From Chloroflexota bacterium (GTDB lineage Bacteria > Chloroflexota > Dehalococcoidia > JACPPY01), in assembly GCA_016189825.1 (NCBI GenBank), contig JACPRR010000129.1:1-5799 (forward strand): 5,799 bases of DNA, written 5' to 3'. The stretch's first letter is position 1; the number at the start of each line of letters is the position of its first letter. The translations under genes were made by a program, and so were the position numbers. The notes beneath the pieces are model-generated. The model was not told where the DNA came from. It did not search any database and saw only the letters and a list, made by a program, of their open reading frames with translations. This document shows, piece by piece, positions 1 through 5,799 of the stretch.

Positions 1-437
1 ACGTTTGGATGCACTGCCAGGAAAAGCGCCAGATGCCCCTATCGGTGAGGGAAGCCAAGTGGGTAGGACGGCTCTACAAGTCGGTTCAGGCTGGCAACAT
101 CGGATTACTGGCAAAGTTCGCCGAAACACTCTCATCTATCGAGATCTGTCACAAGGTTATTCCAAGCCCAGATACAAGGGATTGGCGTCAGTTGCAATTG
201 TGGTGGTATGAGGTGATAACCAGGGGCCAAGAGACGGTGACAGAAGACAGGAAGCAGAAGGCACTCGCCACCATGTCTCAACCAGGATACTGGACGACCA
301 CCTTCGTGGATGTATTCAGGGAAATGGTCCAACAAGAGAAGGCAAAAGACCCACAGTCAGCGCGTCAAGGACAACTCGATGGGACAATCCCGCTTCCGCC
401 GCGAGGAAGGCAAGTTCCCAAGGGGAGGAGAGCATAA
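1..437 (+). CDS. Hypothetical protein coupled to the integrase, 5' end possibly cut by window
   Basis: I do not recognise this protein. An ATG at 9 gives 142 residues, but the same frame stays open to the window edge (Val-Trp before the Met), so the gene may begin outside the window. What can be seen: a hydrophilic, probably helical and cytoplasmic protein with a REAKWVGRLY stretch near residues 14-23, a tryptophan-rich segment (DWRQLQLWWYEV, about 57-68), a charged middle, and a basic, proline-containing tail (about 127-142, ending PKGRRA). No signal peptide or membrane segment is apparent. Its TAA stop shares one base with the ATG of the following tyrosine recombinase (TAATG), so the two are probably translated together. 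By position it is likely an accessory gene of the mobile element, perhaps DNA-binding, but that is inference from context only. The local GC content (about 52% by hand count over bases 1-360) is lower than in the sampled part of topA, which fits acquired DNA. Confidence 0.55.
   Translation, partial: VWMHCQEKRQMPLSVREAKWVGRLYKSVQAGNIGLLAKFAETLSSIEICHKVIPSPDTRDWRQLQLWWYEVITRGQETVTEDRKQKALATMSQPGYWTTTFVDVFREMVQQEKAKDPQSARQGQLDGTIPLPPRGRQVPKGRRA
424..430 (+). promoter_or_regulatory. Strong ribosome binding site of the integrase
   Basis: GGAGGAG lies 6 bases before the ATG at 437. It is a near-perfect Shine-Dalgarno sequence and sits inside the end of the preceding gene. It fixes the integrase start and, together with the TAATG overlap, points to coupled translation. 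Confidence 0.75.
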
Positions 438-1567
438 TGAGAGGCCATATAGTCAAACGTTCAGGAAACAGCTACTCGATCGTCTTGAGCATCGGCAACG
501 ACCCGGTATCTGGCAAGCGCAAGCGCCAGTGGGTGAGCGTCAAAGGGACGAAAAAGGAAGCGGAAACGCGCCTAAGCGAGCTTCTGACCCAGCTTGACAG
601 CGGGACTTTCGTCAAGCCCGGCAAGGCCACCGTTGCCGAATACCTGGAGAAGTGGCTGGCCGACTACGCCCAGCCTAACCTCACCCCGCGCAGCTTCGAG
701 CGTTACGAAAGCATTGTCCGGGTGCACCTTTCACCTGCCTTGGGTAATGTTGCCCTGGTGCGCTTGCGGCCTGCCCATCTCCAGGAGCAATACACAGCGA
801 AACTGAACCAAGGCATGAGCGCCCGGTCAGTGCGCTATCATCATGTCGTCCTCCATAAGGCCCTACAGACGGCACTCAGGTGGGGTCTGGTAGGTCGCAA
901 CGTAGCCGACGCCGTGGACCCGCCCCGCGCCAGGCGCGCCGAGATGCACACATGGGATGAGGGGGAGATCGCCCGCTTCCTTGAGGCAGCCGAAGGAACG
1001 CCTTATCACACCCTGTTCTATGCCGCCTTATTCACCGGAATGAGGCGAAGCGAGTTGCTGGCGTTGCGGTGGAGTGACATTGACTTCGTCTTCAGCCAGG
1101 TATCTGTCAGCCGCAGCATTCACCACTTGAAGGATGGAAGCTACGTGTTCACCGAGCCAAAGTCGGCCCGGAGTCGCCGCACCATAGCCATGCCGCCTTC
1201 GCTCAACCTCTTGTTAAAAAGGCACCGCGAGAACCAGTCACTCGAAAAATACACATTGGGCGGAACGCTGAGGGACAACGACCTGGTGTTCAGCCATTAC
1301 GACGGCAAGCCATTGCGTCCGAACACTGTGAGCCGGGCTTGGGCCATTCTCGCCGCCGCTACCGGCCTGAAAGTGATACGCTTCCACGACGCCAGGCACA
1401 GCCACGCCTCTTTGCTGCTGAAACAGGGTGTGCACCCGAAGGTTGTGCAGGAGCGGCTAGGCCATGCTACAATAGCCGTCACGCTTGACACCTACAGCCA
1501 TGTAGCCCCAGGGATGCAAGAGGCTGCCGCCGTAGGCTTTGACAAACTGGTTGCTCCCAAGCTGTAA
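437..1567 (+). CDS. Tyrosine recombinase / phage-type integrase
   Basis: A 376-residue site-specific recombinase that would cut and rejoin DNA through a phosphotyrosine intermediate to integrate or excise a mobile element. The layout is that of phage/ICE integrases: an N-terminal arm-binding domain (about 1-55), a SAM-like core-binding domain (about 62-150, beginning ATVAEYLEKWL) and a C-terminal catalytic domain (about 170-365). The catalytic set is complete: Arg203 in FTGMRRSELLALRW, Lys242 in EPKSARSRRTI, His317 and Arg320 in FHDARH, His343 in ERLGHA, and the nucleophile Tyr353 in LDTYSHV. Length is typical, with no frameshift or truncation, so it should be active. The ATG at 437 is supported by GGAGGAG six bases upstream and overlaps the stop of the preceding gene. 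It ends 99 bp before a tRNA-Ser gene, and tRNA genes are the usual target of this family. The exact element and its att sites cannot be named from this window. Confidence 0.95.
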   Translation: MRGHIVKRSGNSYSIVLSIGNDPVSGKRKRQWVSVKGTKKEAETRLSELLTQLDSGTFVKPGKATVAEYLEKWLADYAQPNLTPRSFERYESIVRVHLSPALGNVALVRLRPAHLQEQYTAKLNQGMSARSVRYHHVVLHKALQTALRWGLVGRNVADAVDPPRARRAEMHTWDEGEIARFLEAAEGTPYHTLFYAALFTGMRRSELLALRWSDIDFVFSQVSVSRSIHHLKDGSYVFTEPKSARSRRTIAMPPSLNLLLKRHRENQSLEKYTLGGTLRDNDLVFSHYDGKPLRPNTVSRAWAILAAATGLKVIRFHDARHSHASLLLKQGVHPKVVQERLGHATIAVTLDTYSHVAPGMQEAAAVGFDKLVAPKL

Positions 1568-1587
1568 AACAGGTCCGTGAAAATACG

Positions 1588-1609
1588 CGGTAGCAAAACG
1601 GTAGCAAAA
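1588..1609 (+). repeat. Perfect 11-bp tandem direct repeat behind the integrase
   Basis: CGGTAGCAAAA occurs twice back to back (1588-1598 and 1599-1609), 20 bp after the integrase stop and 57 bp before the tRNA. Short direct repeats in this position are often arm-type binding sites for the N-terminal domain of a phage-type integrase, and that is the reading I favour. The function is inferred; the repeat itself is seen directly. Confidence 0.7.
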
Positions 1610-1618
1610 GCGCATGCA

Positions 1619-1636
1619 GGGCAACTTATGTCGCCC
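1619..1636. repeat. Small inverted repeat (hairpin) between integrase and tRNA
   Basis: GGGCAAC and GTCGCCC can pair around a TTAT loop, giving a 7-bp stem with one A/C mismatch. It could weakly terminate integrase transcription, or be a binding or crossover structure in the attachment region. No T-run follows, so it is not a normal intrinsic terminator. Confidence 0.35.
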
Positions 1637-1652
1637 AGTGGCTCAGATACGG

Positions 1653-1658
1653 TATAGA
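1653..1658 (+). promoter_or_regulatory. Possible -10 element of the tRNA-Ser promoter
   Basis: TATAGA lies 8 bases before the mature 5' end of tRNA-Ser(CGA), a spacing compatible with transcription starting at or just before the tRNA. I see no convincing -35 hexamer at 16-18 bases upstream (the region reads around GTCGCC), so the call is weak. If right, this promoter could also serve the second tRNA and the dprA operon. Confidence 0.25.
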
Positions 1659-1666
1659 TATGCCAA

Positions 1667-1756
1667 GGAGAGGTGACCGAGTGGTTGATGGTGCCGCTCT
1701 CGAAAAGCGGATTCGTCGCAAGGCGAACGTGGGTTCGAATCCCACCCTCTCCGCCA
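1667..1756 (+). tRNA. tRNA-Ser (anticodon CGA)
   Basis: A complete class II tRNA of 90 bases including an encoded CCA. The acceptor stem GGAGAGG (1667-1673) pairs with CCTCTCC (1746-1752), followed by G and CCA. The anticodon stem CCGCT/AGCGG encloses the loop CTCGAAA, giving anticodon CGA at 1701-1703, which reads UCG. The long variable arm (1712-1727) forms a 6-bp stem, one pair being T-G, with a GCAA loop; such an arm is diagnostic of Ser, Leu and Tyr tRNAs. The T arm is GTGGG-TTCGAAT-CCCAC. The acceptor G discriminator also fits serine. It is the first gene to the right of the integrase and the probable neighbour or target of its attachment site. Confidence 0.96.
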
Positions 1757-1827
1757 ATCGGCAAGCGGAAGGAACGCCCCGCAGGAAATAACGTCATGGC
1801 CTGTTGACCCGGTTCGCCCGATCATGC

Positions 1828-1915
<88 letters not shown>

Positions 1916-1954
1916 TCTGCCCCGGGGTGAGTACGACTGGCAATAATCGAACGT

Positions 1955-3043
1955 ATGGAAGAACTAGCGTACTGGGTTGCGTTCAGCAGGGTTCCCGGAG
2001 TAGGACGCGTCAGGTTCTCTCAGTTGGAAGCGTTTTTCGGCAACCTGAAGTCCGCCTGGTCAGCGCCTGCGGAGCAACTCCGACAGGCGGGACTCGATTC
2101 CAGGACCGTCTCGTCAATTGTGAGCGTACGCTCCCGAATCTCACCTGAGCAAGAGATGGAACATCTCGCATCTTACTCAGTGCAGGCAATCACCTGTGCC
2201 GATGCCAGCTACCCGTCGCGCCTCAAGGAGATACATGACTACCCGCCTGTCATTTACGTGCGCGGCAAGTTATTGCCTGCCGACCTTTGCTGCGTCGCAG
2301 TGGTGGGAACCAGGGGTCCGACCATGTACGGCAAGCAGGTAACTGTCGATATGGTCGGCGGCCTGGTGCGTGCCGGTGTTACAATTGTGAGTGGGCTGGC
2401 ACGAGGCATCGATTCAATTGCGCACCGTTCTGCTTTGGAAAGCGGCGGGCGGACAATCGCGGTCCTTGCCGGCGGACTTGACAACATTTATCCGGCCGAG
2501 AACGTCGATATGGCGCGGCGGGTGATGGAGAATGGCGCGCTGATCAGTGAGTACCCGATCGGGATACGCCCGAAGCCGGACAACTTCCCGCGCCGCAACC
2601 GCATTATGAGCGGGATGAGTCTGGGCGTTCTCGTTGTGGAGGCAGGTGAGACCAGCGGGGCGATAGTCACCGCGCGCCAGGCGATCGACCAGAACCGCGA
2701 GGTGTTCGCTGTCCCGGGGACTATCGTGTCGCCGATGAGCAAGGGCACCAACATGCTCATCCAGCGAAGTGAAGCAAAACTCGTTGTTGACTATACTGAT
2801 ATACTGGCTGAGTTGAACTTGTCCATGGTTGCAGAACAGATGGAGATGAAAGAAGTGCTCGCGGCAAGCGATGCCGAATCGGTCCTCCTGGCCCATGTGT
2901 CGGCGGAGCCGGCGCACATTGACGAAATATGCCGTCGCAGCGGCCTGCGCACATCCGAGGTGGCCAGCGCTCTTGCGCTCATGGAACTGAAAGGTGTGGT
3001 CAGGCAGTTGGGTGGAATGAACTACGTGCTGGCAAAGAGGTGA
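1955..3043 (+). CDS. dprA: DNA processing protein DprA (Smf family)
   Basis: A 362-residue cytoplasmic protein of the DprA/Smf family, which binds incoming single-stranded DNA during natural transformation and loads RecA on it. It is widespread even in species not known to be competent. Order of parts: an N-terminal helix-hairpin-helix/SAM-like region (about 5-60, with SRVPGVGRVRF), the Rossmann-like DNA-binding fold (about 85-285) and a C-terminal winged-helix domain (about 300-360). Family motifs are intact: VAVVGTRGPTMYG (114-126), SGLARGIDSIAH (146-157), FPRRNRIMSG (211-220), GETSGAIVTA (231-240) and SKGTNMLI (262-269). The ATG at 1955 is chosen because the protein then begins with the normal DprA N-terminus (EELAYWVAFSRVPG) and an in-frame TGA lies at 1928. 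No good Shine-Dalgarno is visible before it. It is the first gene of a run with topA, which starts 2 bp after its stop. Confidence 0.95.
   Translation: MEELAYWVAFSRVPGVGRVRFSQLEAFFGNLKSAWSAPAEQLRQAGLDSRTVSSIVSVRSRISPEQEMEHLASYSVQAITCADASYPSRLKEIHDYPPVIYVRGKLLPADLCCVAVVGTRGPTMYGKQVTVDMVGGLVRAGVTIVSGLARGIDSIAHRSALESGGRTIAVLAGGLDNIYPAENVDMARRVMENGALISEYPIGIRPKPDNFPRRNRIMSGMSLGVLVVEAGETSGAIVTARQAIDQNREVFAVPGTIVSPMSKGTNMLIQRSEAKLVVDYTDILAELNLSMVAEQMEMKEVLAASDAESVLLAHVSAEPAHIDEICRRSGLRTSEVASALALMELKGVVRQLGGMNYVLAKR
3036..3043 (+). promoter_or_regulatory. Ribosome binding site deciding the GTG start of topA
   Basis: AGAGGTGA overlaps the last codons and the stop of dprA and places its AGAGG core 5 bases before the GTG at 3046. 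This supports the GTG over the in-frame ATG at 2929, which lies inside dprA and adds 39 residues unlike any TopA N-terminus. Confidence 0.7.
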
Positions 3044-3045
3044 GA

Positions 3046-5217
3046 GTGCCACAGAAACTGGTCATCGTTGAATCGCCCGCCAAGGCGCGGACTCTGGTGA
3101 AGATGCTGGGCAAGGGCTACGACGTCAAGGCGTCGATAGGACATGTCCGCGATCTGCCTAAGGGCGCCCTCGGTGTCGACATCGAGAACGAATTCACTCC
3201 CAAGTACGTGAATCTCAAAGACAAGGCGAAGATCATCGCCGAAATCCGGCAAGCCGCAAATGGGGCCTCGGCGATATACCTCGCGACCGATCCAGACCGT
3301 GAGGGCGAAGCAATATCGTGGCACCTCGTCGAGGCTGCGAAGCTCACCAAAGACGACATACCGATCCGTCGGGTTGCATTCCACGAGATAACGAAAGACG
3401 CCGTGGAGACGGCATTCCGTCATCCGCGGTCCATCGATATGAATCTAGTGGATGCCCAGCAGGCCCGCCGCATTCTTGACCGCCTCGTCGGATACAAGCT
3501 GAGTCCTCTGCTGTGGAGGAAAGTGCGAAAAGGCCTGTCGGCAGGCCGCGTGCAGTCCTCCGCCCTCAAGCTTGTTGTTGATCGTGAGCGGGAGATTGCC
3601 TCGTTCAAGCCCCAGGAATATTGGGTCATCAAGGCCGAGCTGGCAAAGCCGAACTATCACAAGGCATCGTTCTGGGCGGATTTCGTGGGCCTGGAGTCAG
3701 GGCAGAAACTCCCTTTGGGAACCGGAGACCAGGCACGAAGGGTCGTTGAAGAGCTCCGCGGTGCACGCTATGTGGTCAATGCCGTCCAGAAGAAGGAAGT
3801 GTCGCGCCAGCCGGCTCCGCCATTCATTACCAGCACCATGCAGCAGGAGGCATCGCGCAAGCTGAGGTTCTCAGCCCAGCGTACTATGCTCGTTGCCCAG
3901 CAGCTTTACGAGGGCCTTCCTGTTGGCGACGAGGGGACCGTCGGGCTCATCACTTACATGCGCACGGATTCGACGCACATCGCACCTTCGGCTCTGGCAG
4001 AAGCCAGGGAATTCATAAAACAAAAATACGGGGCAAGCTACCTGCCAGCCAGCGCCCGGCATTTCGTGAAAAAGGGGAAATTCGCCCAAGAAGCGCACGA
4101 GGCGATACGGCCGACCAGCGTAATGCGCGAACCGTCAATGCTGAAGCAGTACCTGGATGGAGACCAATTCAAACTGTACGACCTCATCTGGAAGCGCATG
4201 GTCGCAAGCCAAATGGCAGCACTGGTCATGGACTCGACGACGGTCGACGTGACCGCCCATGTAGAGCCTCATGGTGAACGGTATTTGCTGCGCGCCAGCA
4301 CGGCGGTAGTGACCTTCCCAGGATTCAGCACCCTGTACACCGAAGGCAAGGACGAGGAGGATGAGGCCGCCGATGGCAAGGCGGCCCTGCCAACCCTGGC
4401 AGAGCGCGATCCCCTCGACCTTCTGGACCTGCCGCAACCTGAGCAACGGTTCACCCAACCACCACCACGATATACCGAAGCGTCTTTGGTAAAGGCCCTT
4501 GAGCAGAAGGGCATTGGGCGACCGAGCACGTACGCATCGATCGTGACCATCATTGTCCAGCGCGACTACGTAAAGAAAGTGCAGGGCAGGTTCCACGCCG
4601 AAGAGCTTGGCATGGTGGTCAGTGATCTTCTCACGCAGAACTTCCCTGACGTCGCCGACATCGGGTTCACCGCTCACATGGAGGAAGAGCTCGATGAGAT
4701 CGCCAGAGGGGAAAAGAGATGGGTTCCTGTACTCCGGGAGTTTTACTCTCCTTTCGAAAAGGACCTGGTTCGCGCCATGGCTAGCGTGGAGCGGGTCAAG
4801 TTCAAGGAAGAGCCGGCAGGGGAAGCATGCCCAAAGTGCGGCAAACCCCTGGTGGTGAAGCTGGGGCGGTTTGGCAAGTTTGTGGCCTGCACAGGGTATC
4901 CCGAGTGCAAGACCACGAAGCCCTTCTTCGTCAAGATCGGTGTCCGCTGTCCGGACTGCGGCGGGGAGATCATTGAACGTGAGAACAAGCGCAAGAGGCC
5001 GTTTTGGGGTTGCATAACCTACCCCAAGTGCGAGTTCGTCACCGGGCGGCGGCCTATCGCGACTCCGTGTCCGGAGTGCAACGGGCTTCTGACGCTGGCA
5101 GGGCGGGGCAGGGTAAAATGCCTCAAATGCAGCTACTCTGGGCCACTTGTCGAAGAAGAGGCTGCTGAATCTGCGGCGGTGGGTGCGACAGCCGGCGAGA
5201 AGACGGATGACATGTAG
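3046..5217 (+). CDS. topA: DNA topoisomerase I (type IA)
   Basis: A 723-residue type IA topoisomerase, which relaxes negative supercoils by passing one strand through a transient break. The N-terminal Toprim domain (about 3-120) begins KLVIVESPAKA with catalytic Glu9 and carries the metal-binding DxDxE set Asp82, Asp84 and Glu86 in ATDPDREGEA. The core (about 130-580) includes SAGRVQSSALKLVVDRERE, the nucleophile Tyr304 in GLITYMRTDST, and the conserved KGIGRPSTYASI segment (488-499). The C-terminus has three four-cysteine zinc ribbons: Cys595/598/615/621, Cys635/638/656/662 and Cys675/678/692/695. A short acidic tail ends the protein. Length and layout are normal for bacterial TopA. The GTG at 3046 is chosen because it gives the standard N-terminus, has AGAGGTGA in front and sits 2 bp after the dprA stop. 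The dprA-topA pair is a common bacterial arrangement and suggests co-transcription. Confidence 0.97.
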   Translation: MPQKLVIVESPAKARTLVKMLGKGYDVKASIGHVRDLPKGALGVDIENEFTPKYVNLKDKAKIIAEIRQAANGASAIYLATDPDREGEAISWHLVEAAKLTKDDIPIRRVAFHEITKDAVETAFRHPRSIDMNLVDAQQARRILDRLVGYKLSPLLWRKVRKGLSAGRVQSSALKLVVDREREIASFKPQEYWVIKAELAKPNYHKASFWADFVGLESGQKLPLGTGDQARRVVEELRGARYVVNAVQKKEVSRQPAPPFITSTMQQEASRKLRFSAQRTMLVAQQLYEGLPVGDEGTVGLITYMRTDSTHIAPSALAEAREFIKQKYGASYLPASARHFVKKGKFAQEAHEAIRPTSVMREPSMLKQYLDGDQFKLYDLIWKRMVASQMAALVMDSTTVDVTAHVEPHGERYLLRASTAVVTFPGFSTLYTEGKDEEDEAADGKAALPTLAERDPLDLLDLPQPEQRFTQPPPRYTEASLVKALEQKGIGRPSTYASIVTIIVQRDYVKKVQGRFHAEELGMVVSDLLTQNFPDVADIGFTAHMEEELDEIARGEKRWVPVLREFYSPFEKDLVRAMASVERVKFKEEPAGEACPKCGKPLVVKLGRFGKFVACTGYPECKTTKPFFVKIGVRCPDCGGEIIERENKRKRPFWGCITYPKCEFVTGRRPIATPCPECNGLLTLAGRGRVKCLKCSYSGPLVEEEAAESAAVGATAGEKTDDM

Positions 5218-5250
5218 GGTCAAGCCTTGTGGCTGGCATCGCTGCTAAAC

Positions 5251-5256
5251 GAGGGA
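5251..5256 (+). promoter_or_regulatory. Ribosome binding site of aroQ
   Basis: GAGGGA lies 6 bases before the ATG at 5263 and fixes that start. A nearer ATG at 5256 is out of frame. The 45-bp gap between topA and aroQ holds no clear terminator; only a 4-bp AGCC/GGCT stem (5223-5234) is seen. Confidence 0.6.
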
Positions 5257-5262
5257 TGACGC

Positions 5263-5709
5263 ATGGCAAAGAAAAGTCGCAAACTCAGGGTCATCGTCCT
5301 GCACGGTCCAAACCTCAACTTCCTGGGGAAGCGAGACCAGGCCGTGTACGGCTCGAAAACGCTTGACTCCATCAACAAATCGATTGAGGAGCATGCCGCC
5401 GCTCTTGGCATAGAGGTAGCGACCTACCAATCGAACAGCGAAGGGTCACTGGTGGACTTCATCCAGGCCGAGGCGTCTGGATCTGGCGCCATAGTTATCA
5501 ACCCGGGAGCCCTGACCCACTACGGGCTTTCGTTGCGTGACGCGCTCCAGGATACAGGTCTGCCGGTGATCGAGGTCCACCTCTCAAACATATATGCCCG
5601 GGAGCAGTGGCGCGCGACATCGGTCATAGCACCTATCGCCAGGGGCCAGATCAGCGGCCTGGGCTGGCGGGGCTATGTTGCCGCCCTGGATATCCTCGCA
5701 GCAGATTGA
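5263..5709 (+). CDS. aroQ: 3-dehydroquinate dehydratase, type II
   Basis: A 148-residue type II dehydroquinase, which converts 3-dehydroquinate to 3-dehydroshikimate, the third step of the shikimate pathway to aromatic amino acids. The family forms dodecamers in the cytoplasm. Visible motifs: LHGPNLNFLGKRD (13-25), catalytic Arg24 and Tyr29 in KRDQAVYG, the substrate-binding NPGALTHYG (80-88, Asn80), the catalytic His106 in IEVHLSN, and YAREQWR (111-117). The length is typical and all key residues are present. A short basic leader (MAKKSRKLR) precedes the first strand. The start is supported by GAGGGA. Its TGA stop overlaps the ATG of the following peptidase gene. aroQ next to a Xaa-Pro peptidase gene, often followed by efp, is a recurring bacterial neighbourhood. 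No other shikimate gene is in the window. Confidence 0.96.
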   Translation: MAKKSRKLRVIVLHGPNLNFLGKRDQAVYGSKTLDSINKSIEEHAAALGIEVATYQSNSEGSLVDFIQAEASGSGAIVINPGALTHYGLSLRDALQDTGLPVIEVHLSNIYAREQWRATSVIAPIARGQISGLGWRGYVAALDILAAD

Positions 5710-5799
5710 TGTATTCCGAAACCACTCAGCTACGGGTGAACAGGCTTCGGGCTGCGTTCGATCAACAGGAGATCGACGGCATTGTCATAGGTTGCCCGG
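5709..5799 (+). CDS. Xaa-Pro peptidase (M24 family), N-terminal fragment cut by window edge
   Basis: Only the first 30 codons are present. The ATG overlaps the aroQ TGA (TGATG), and the frame stays open to the end of the window. The visible peptide has the pattern RVNRLRAAFDQQEIDGIVIG, which matches the start of creatinase-type N-terminal domains of Xaa-Pro aminopeptidases and dipeptidases (an RLR helix, then a strand of the form DGIVI). These cytoplasmic metalloenzymes cut peptides at proline. The metal-binding catalytic domain would lie beyond the window and cannot be checked. The position after aroQ supports the call, since aroQ-pepP/pepQ neighbours are common. Whether it is the aminopeptidase (pepP) or dipeptidase (pepQ) type cannot be told, so no symbol is given. 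Confidence 0.7.
   Translation, partial: MYSETTQLRVNRLRAAFDQQEIDGIVIGCP

Noticed and set aside
1492..1797. Minus-strand open frame covering the integrase end and tRNA-Ser(CGA)
   Set aside because: It is antisense to the integrase end and includes the reverse complement of the tRNA. The GGIRTHVRLATNP-like peptide it yields is a familiar mistranslation of tRNA-Ser sequence.
1804..1825. TTGACC (1804-1809) as a -35 box for tRNA-Ser(GGA)
   Set aside because: A -10 box at proper spacing would fall inside the tRNA itself, and no suitable hexamer is found before 1828.
2414..3052. Minus-strand open frame of 212 residues opposite dprA
   Set aside because: It is a shadow of dprA. It is rich in His, Arg and Cys in an irregular way and has no motif or supported start.
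4135..5223. Long minus-strand open frame (362 residues) opposite topA
   Set aside because: It lies wholly within the well-supported topA gene, and its translation shows no recognisable domain. Long antisense frames are expected in GC-rich coding DNA.
5223..5234. AGCC-TTGT-GGCT hairpin between topA and aroQ as a terminator
   Set aside because: The stem is only 4 bp and no T-run follows, so it would not terminate transcription.

Overview
The window looks like a junction between the end of an integrated mobile element (about 1-1660) and an ordinary chromosomal housekeeping region (about 1667-5799). All genes I can support lie on the + strand. The DNA is moderately GC-rich: a hand count gives 188 of 360 (about 52%) for bases 1-360 and 38 of 60 for a sample inside topA (3541-3600). 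The combination of dprA, topA, aroQ and a Xaa-Pro peptidase start, with the style of the proteins, suggests a Chloroflexota bacterium, perhaps Dehalococcoidia. That placement is an impression from family resemblance, not a search result.

Left part: a partial or small gene of unknown function (frame open from the window edge to 437) overlaps by one base (TAATG) a complete 376-residue tyrosine recombinase (437-1567) with all catalytic residues visible. Just behind the recombinase lies a perfect 11-bp tandem repeat (1588-1609) and a small hairpin (1619-1636). Both are plausible parts of an attachment region. The recombinase points at the 5' end of a tRNA gene 99 bp away.

Middle: two tRNA-Ser genes in tandem, anticodons CGA (1667-1756) and GGA (1828-1915). 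Both have encoded CCA ends, long variable arms and identical acceptor stems. The second ends only 39 bp before the next coding region.

Right part: a tightly packed run that is probably one operon. It holds dprA (single-strand DNA binding, RecA loading), topA (DNA topoisomerase I, GTG start 2 bp after dprA), aroQ (type II 3-dehydroquinate dehydratase, shikimate pathway) and the first 30 codons of an M24-type Xaa-Pro peptidase, whose ATG overlaps the aroQ stop. The dprA and topA products both act on DNA. aroQ and the peptidase are metabolic and appear together by conserved neighbourhood rather than shared pathway.

I found no CRISPR array, rRNA, insertion sequence or clear undescribed system. 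The points most worth checking are the recombinase/tRNA junction, the 11-bp repeat and the uncharacterised gene coupled to the recombinase.
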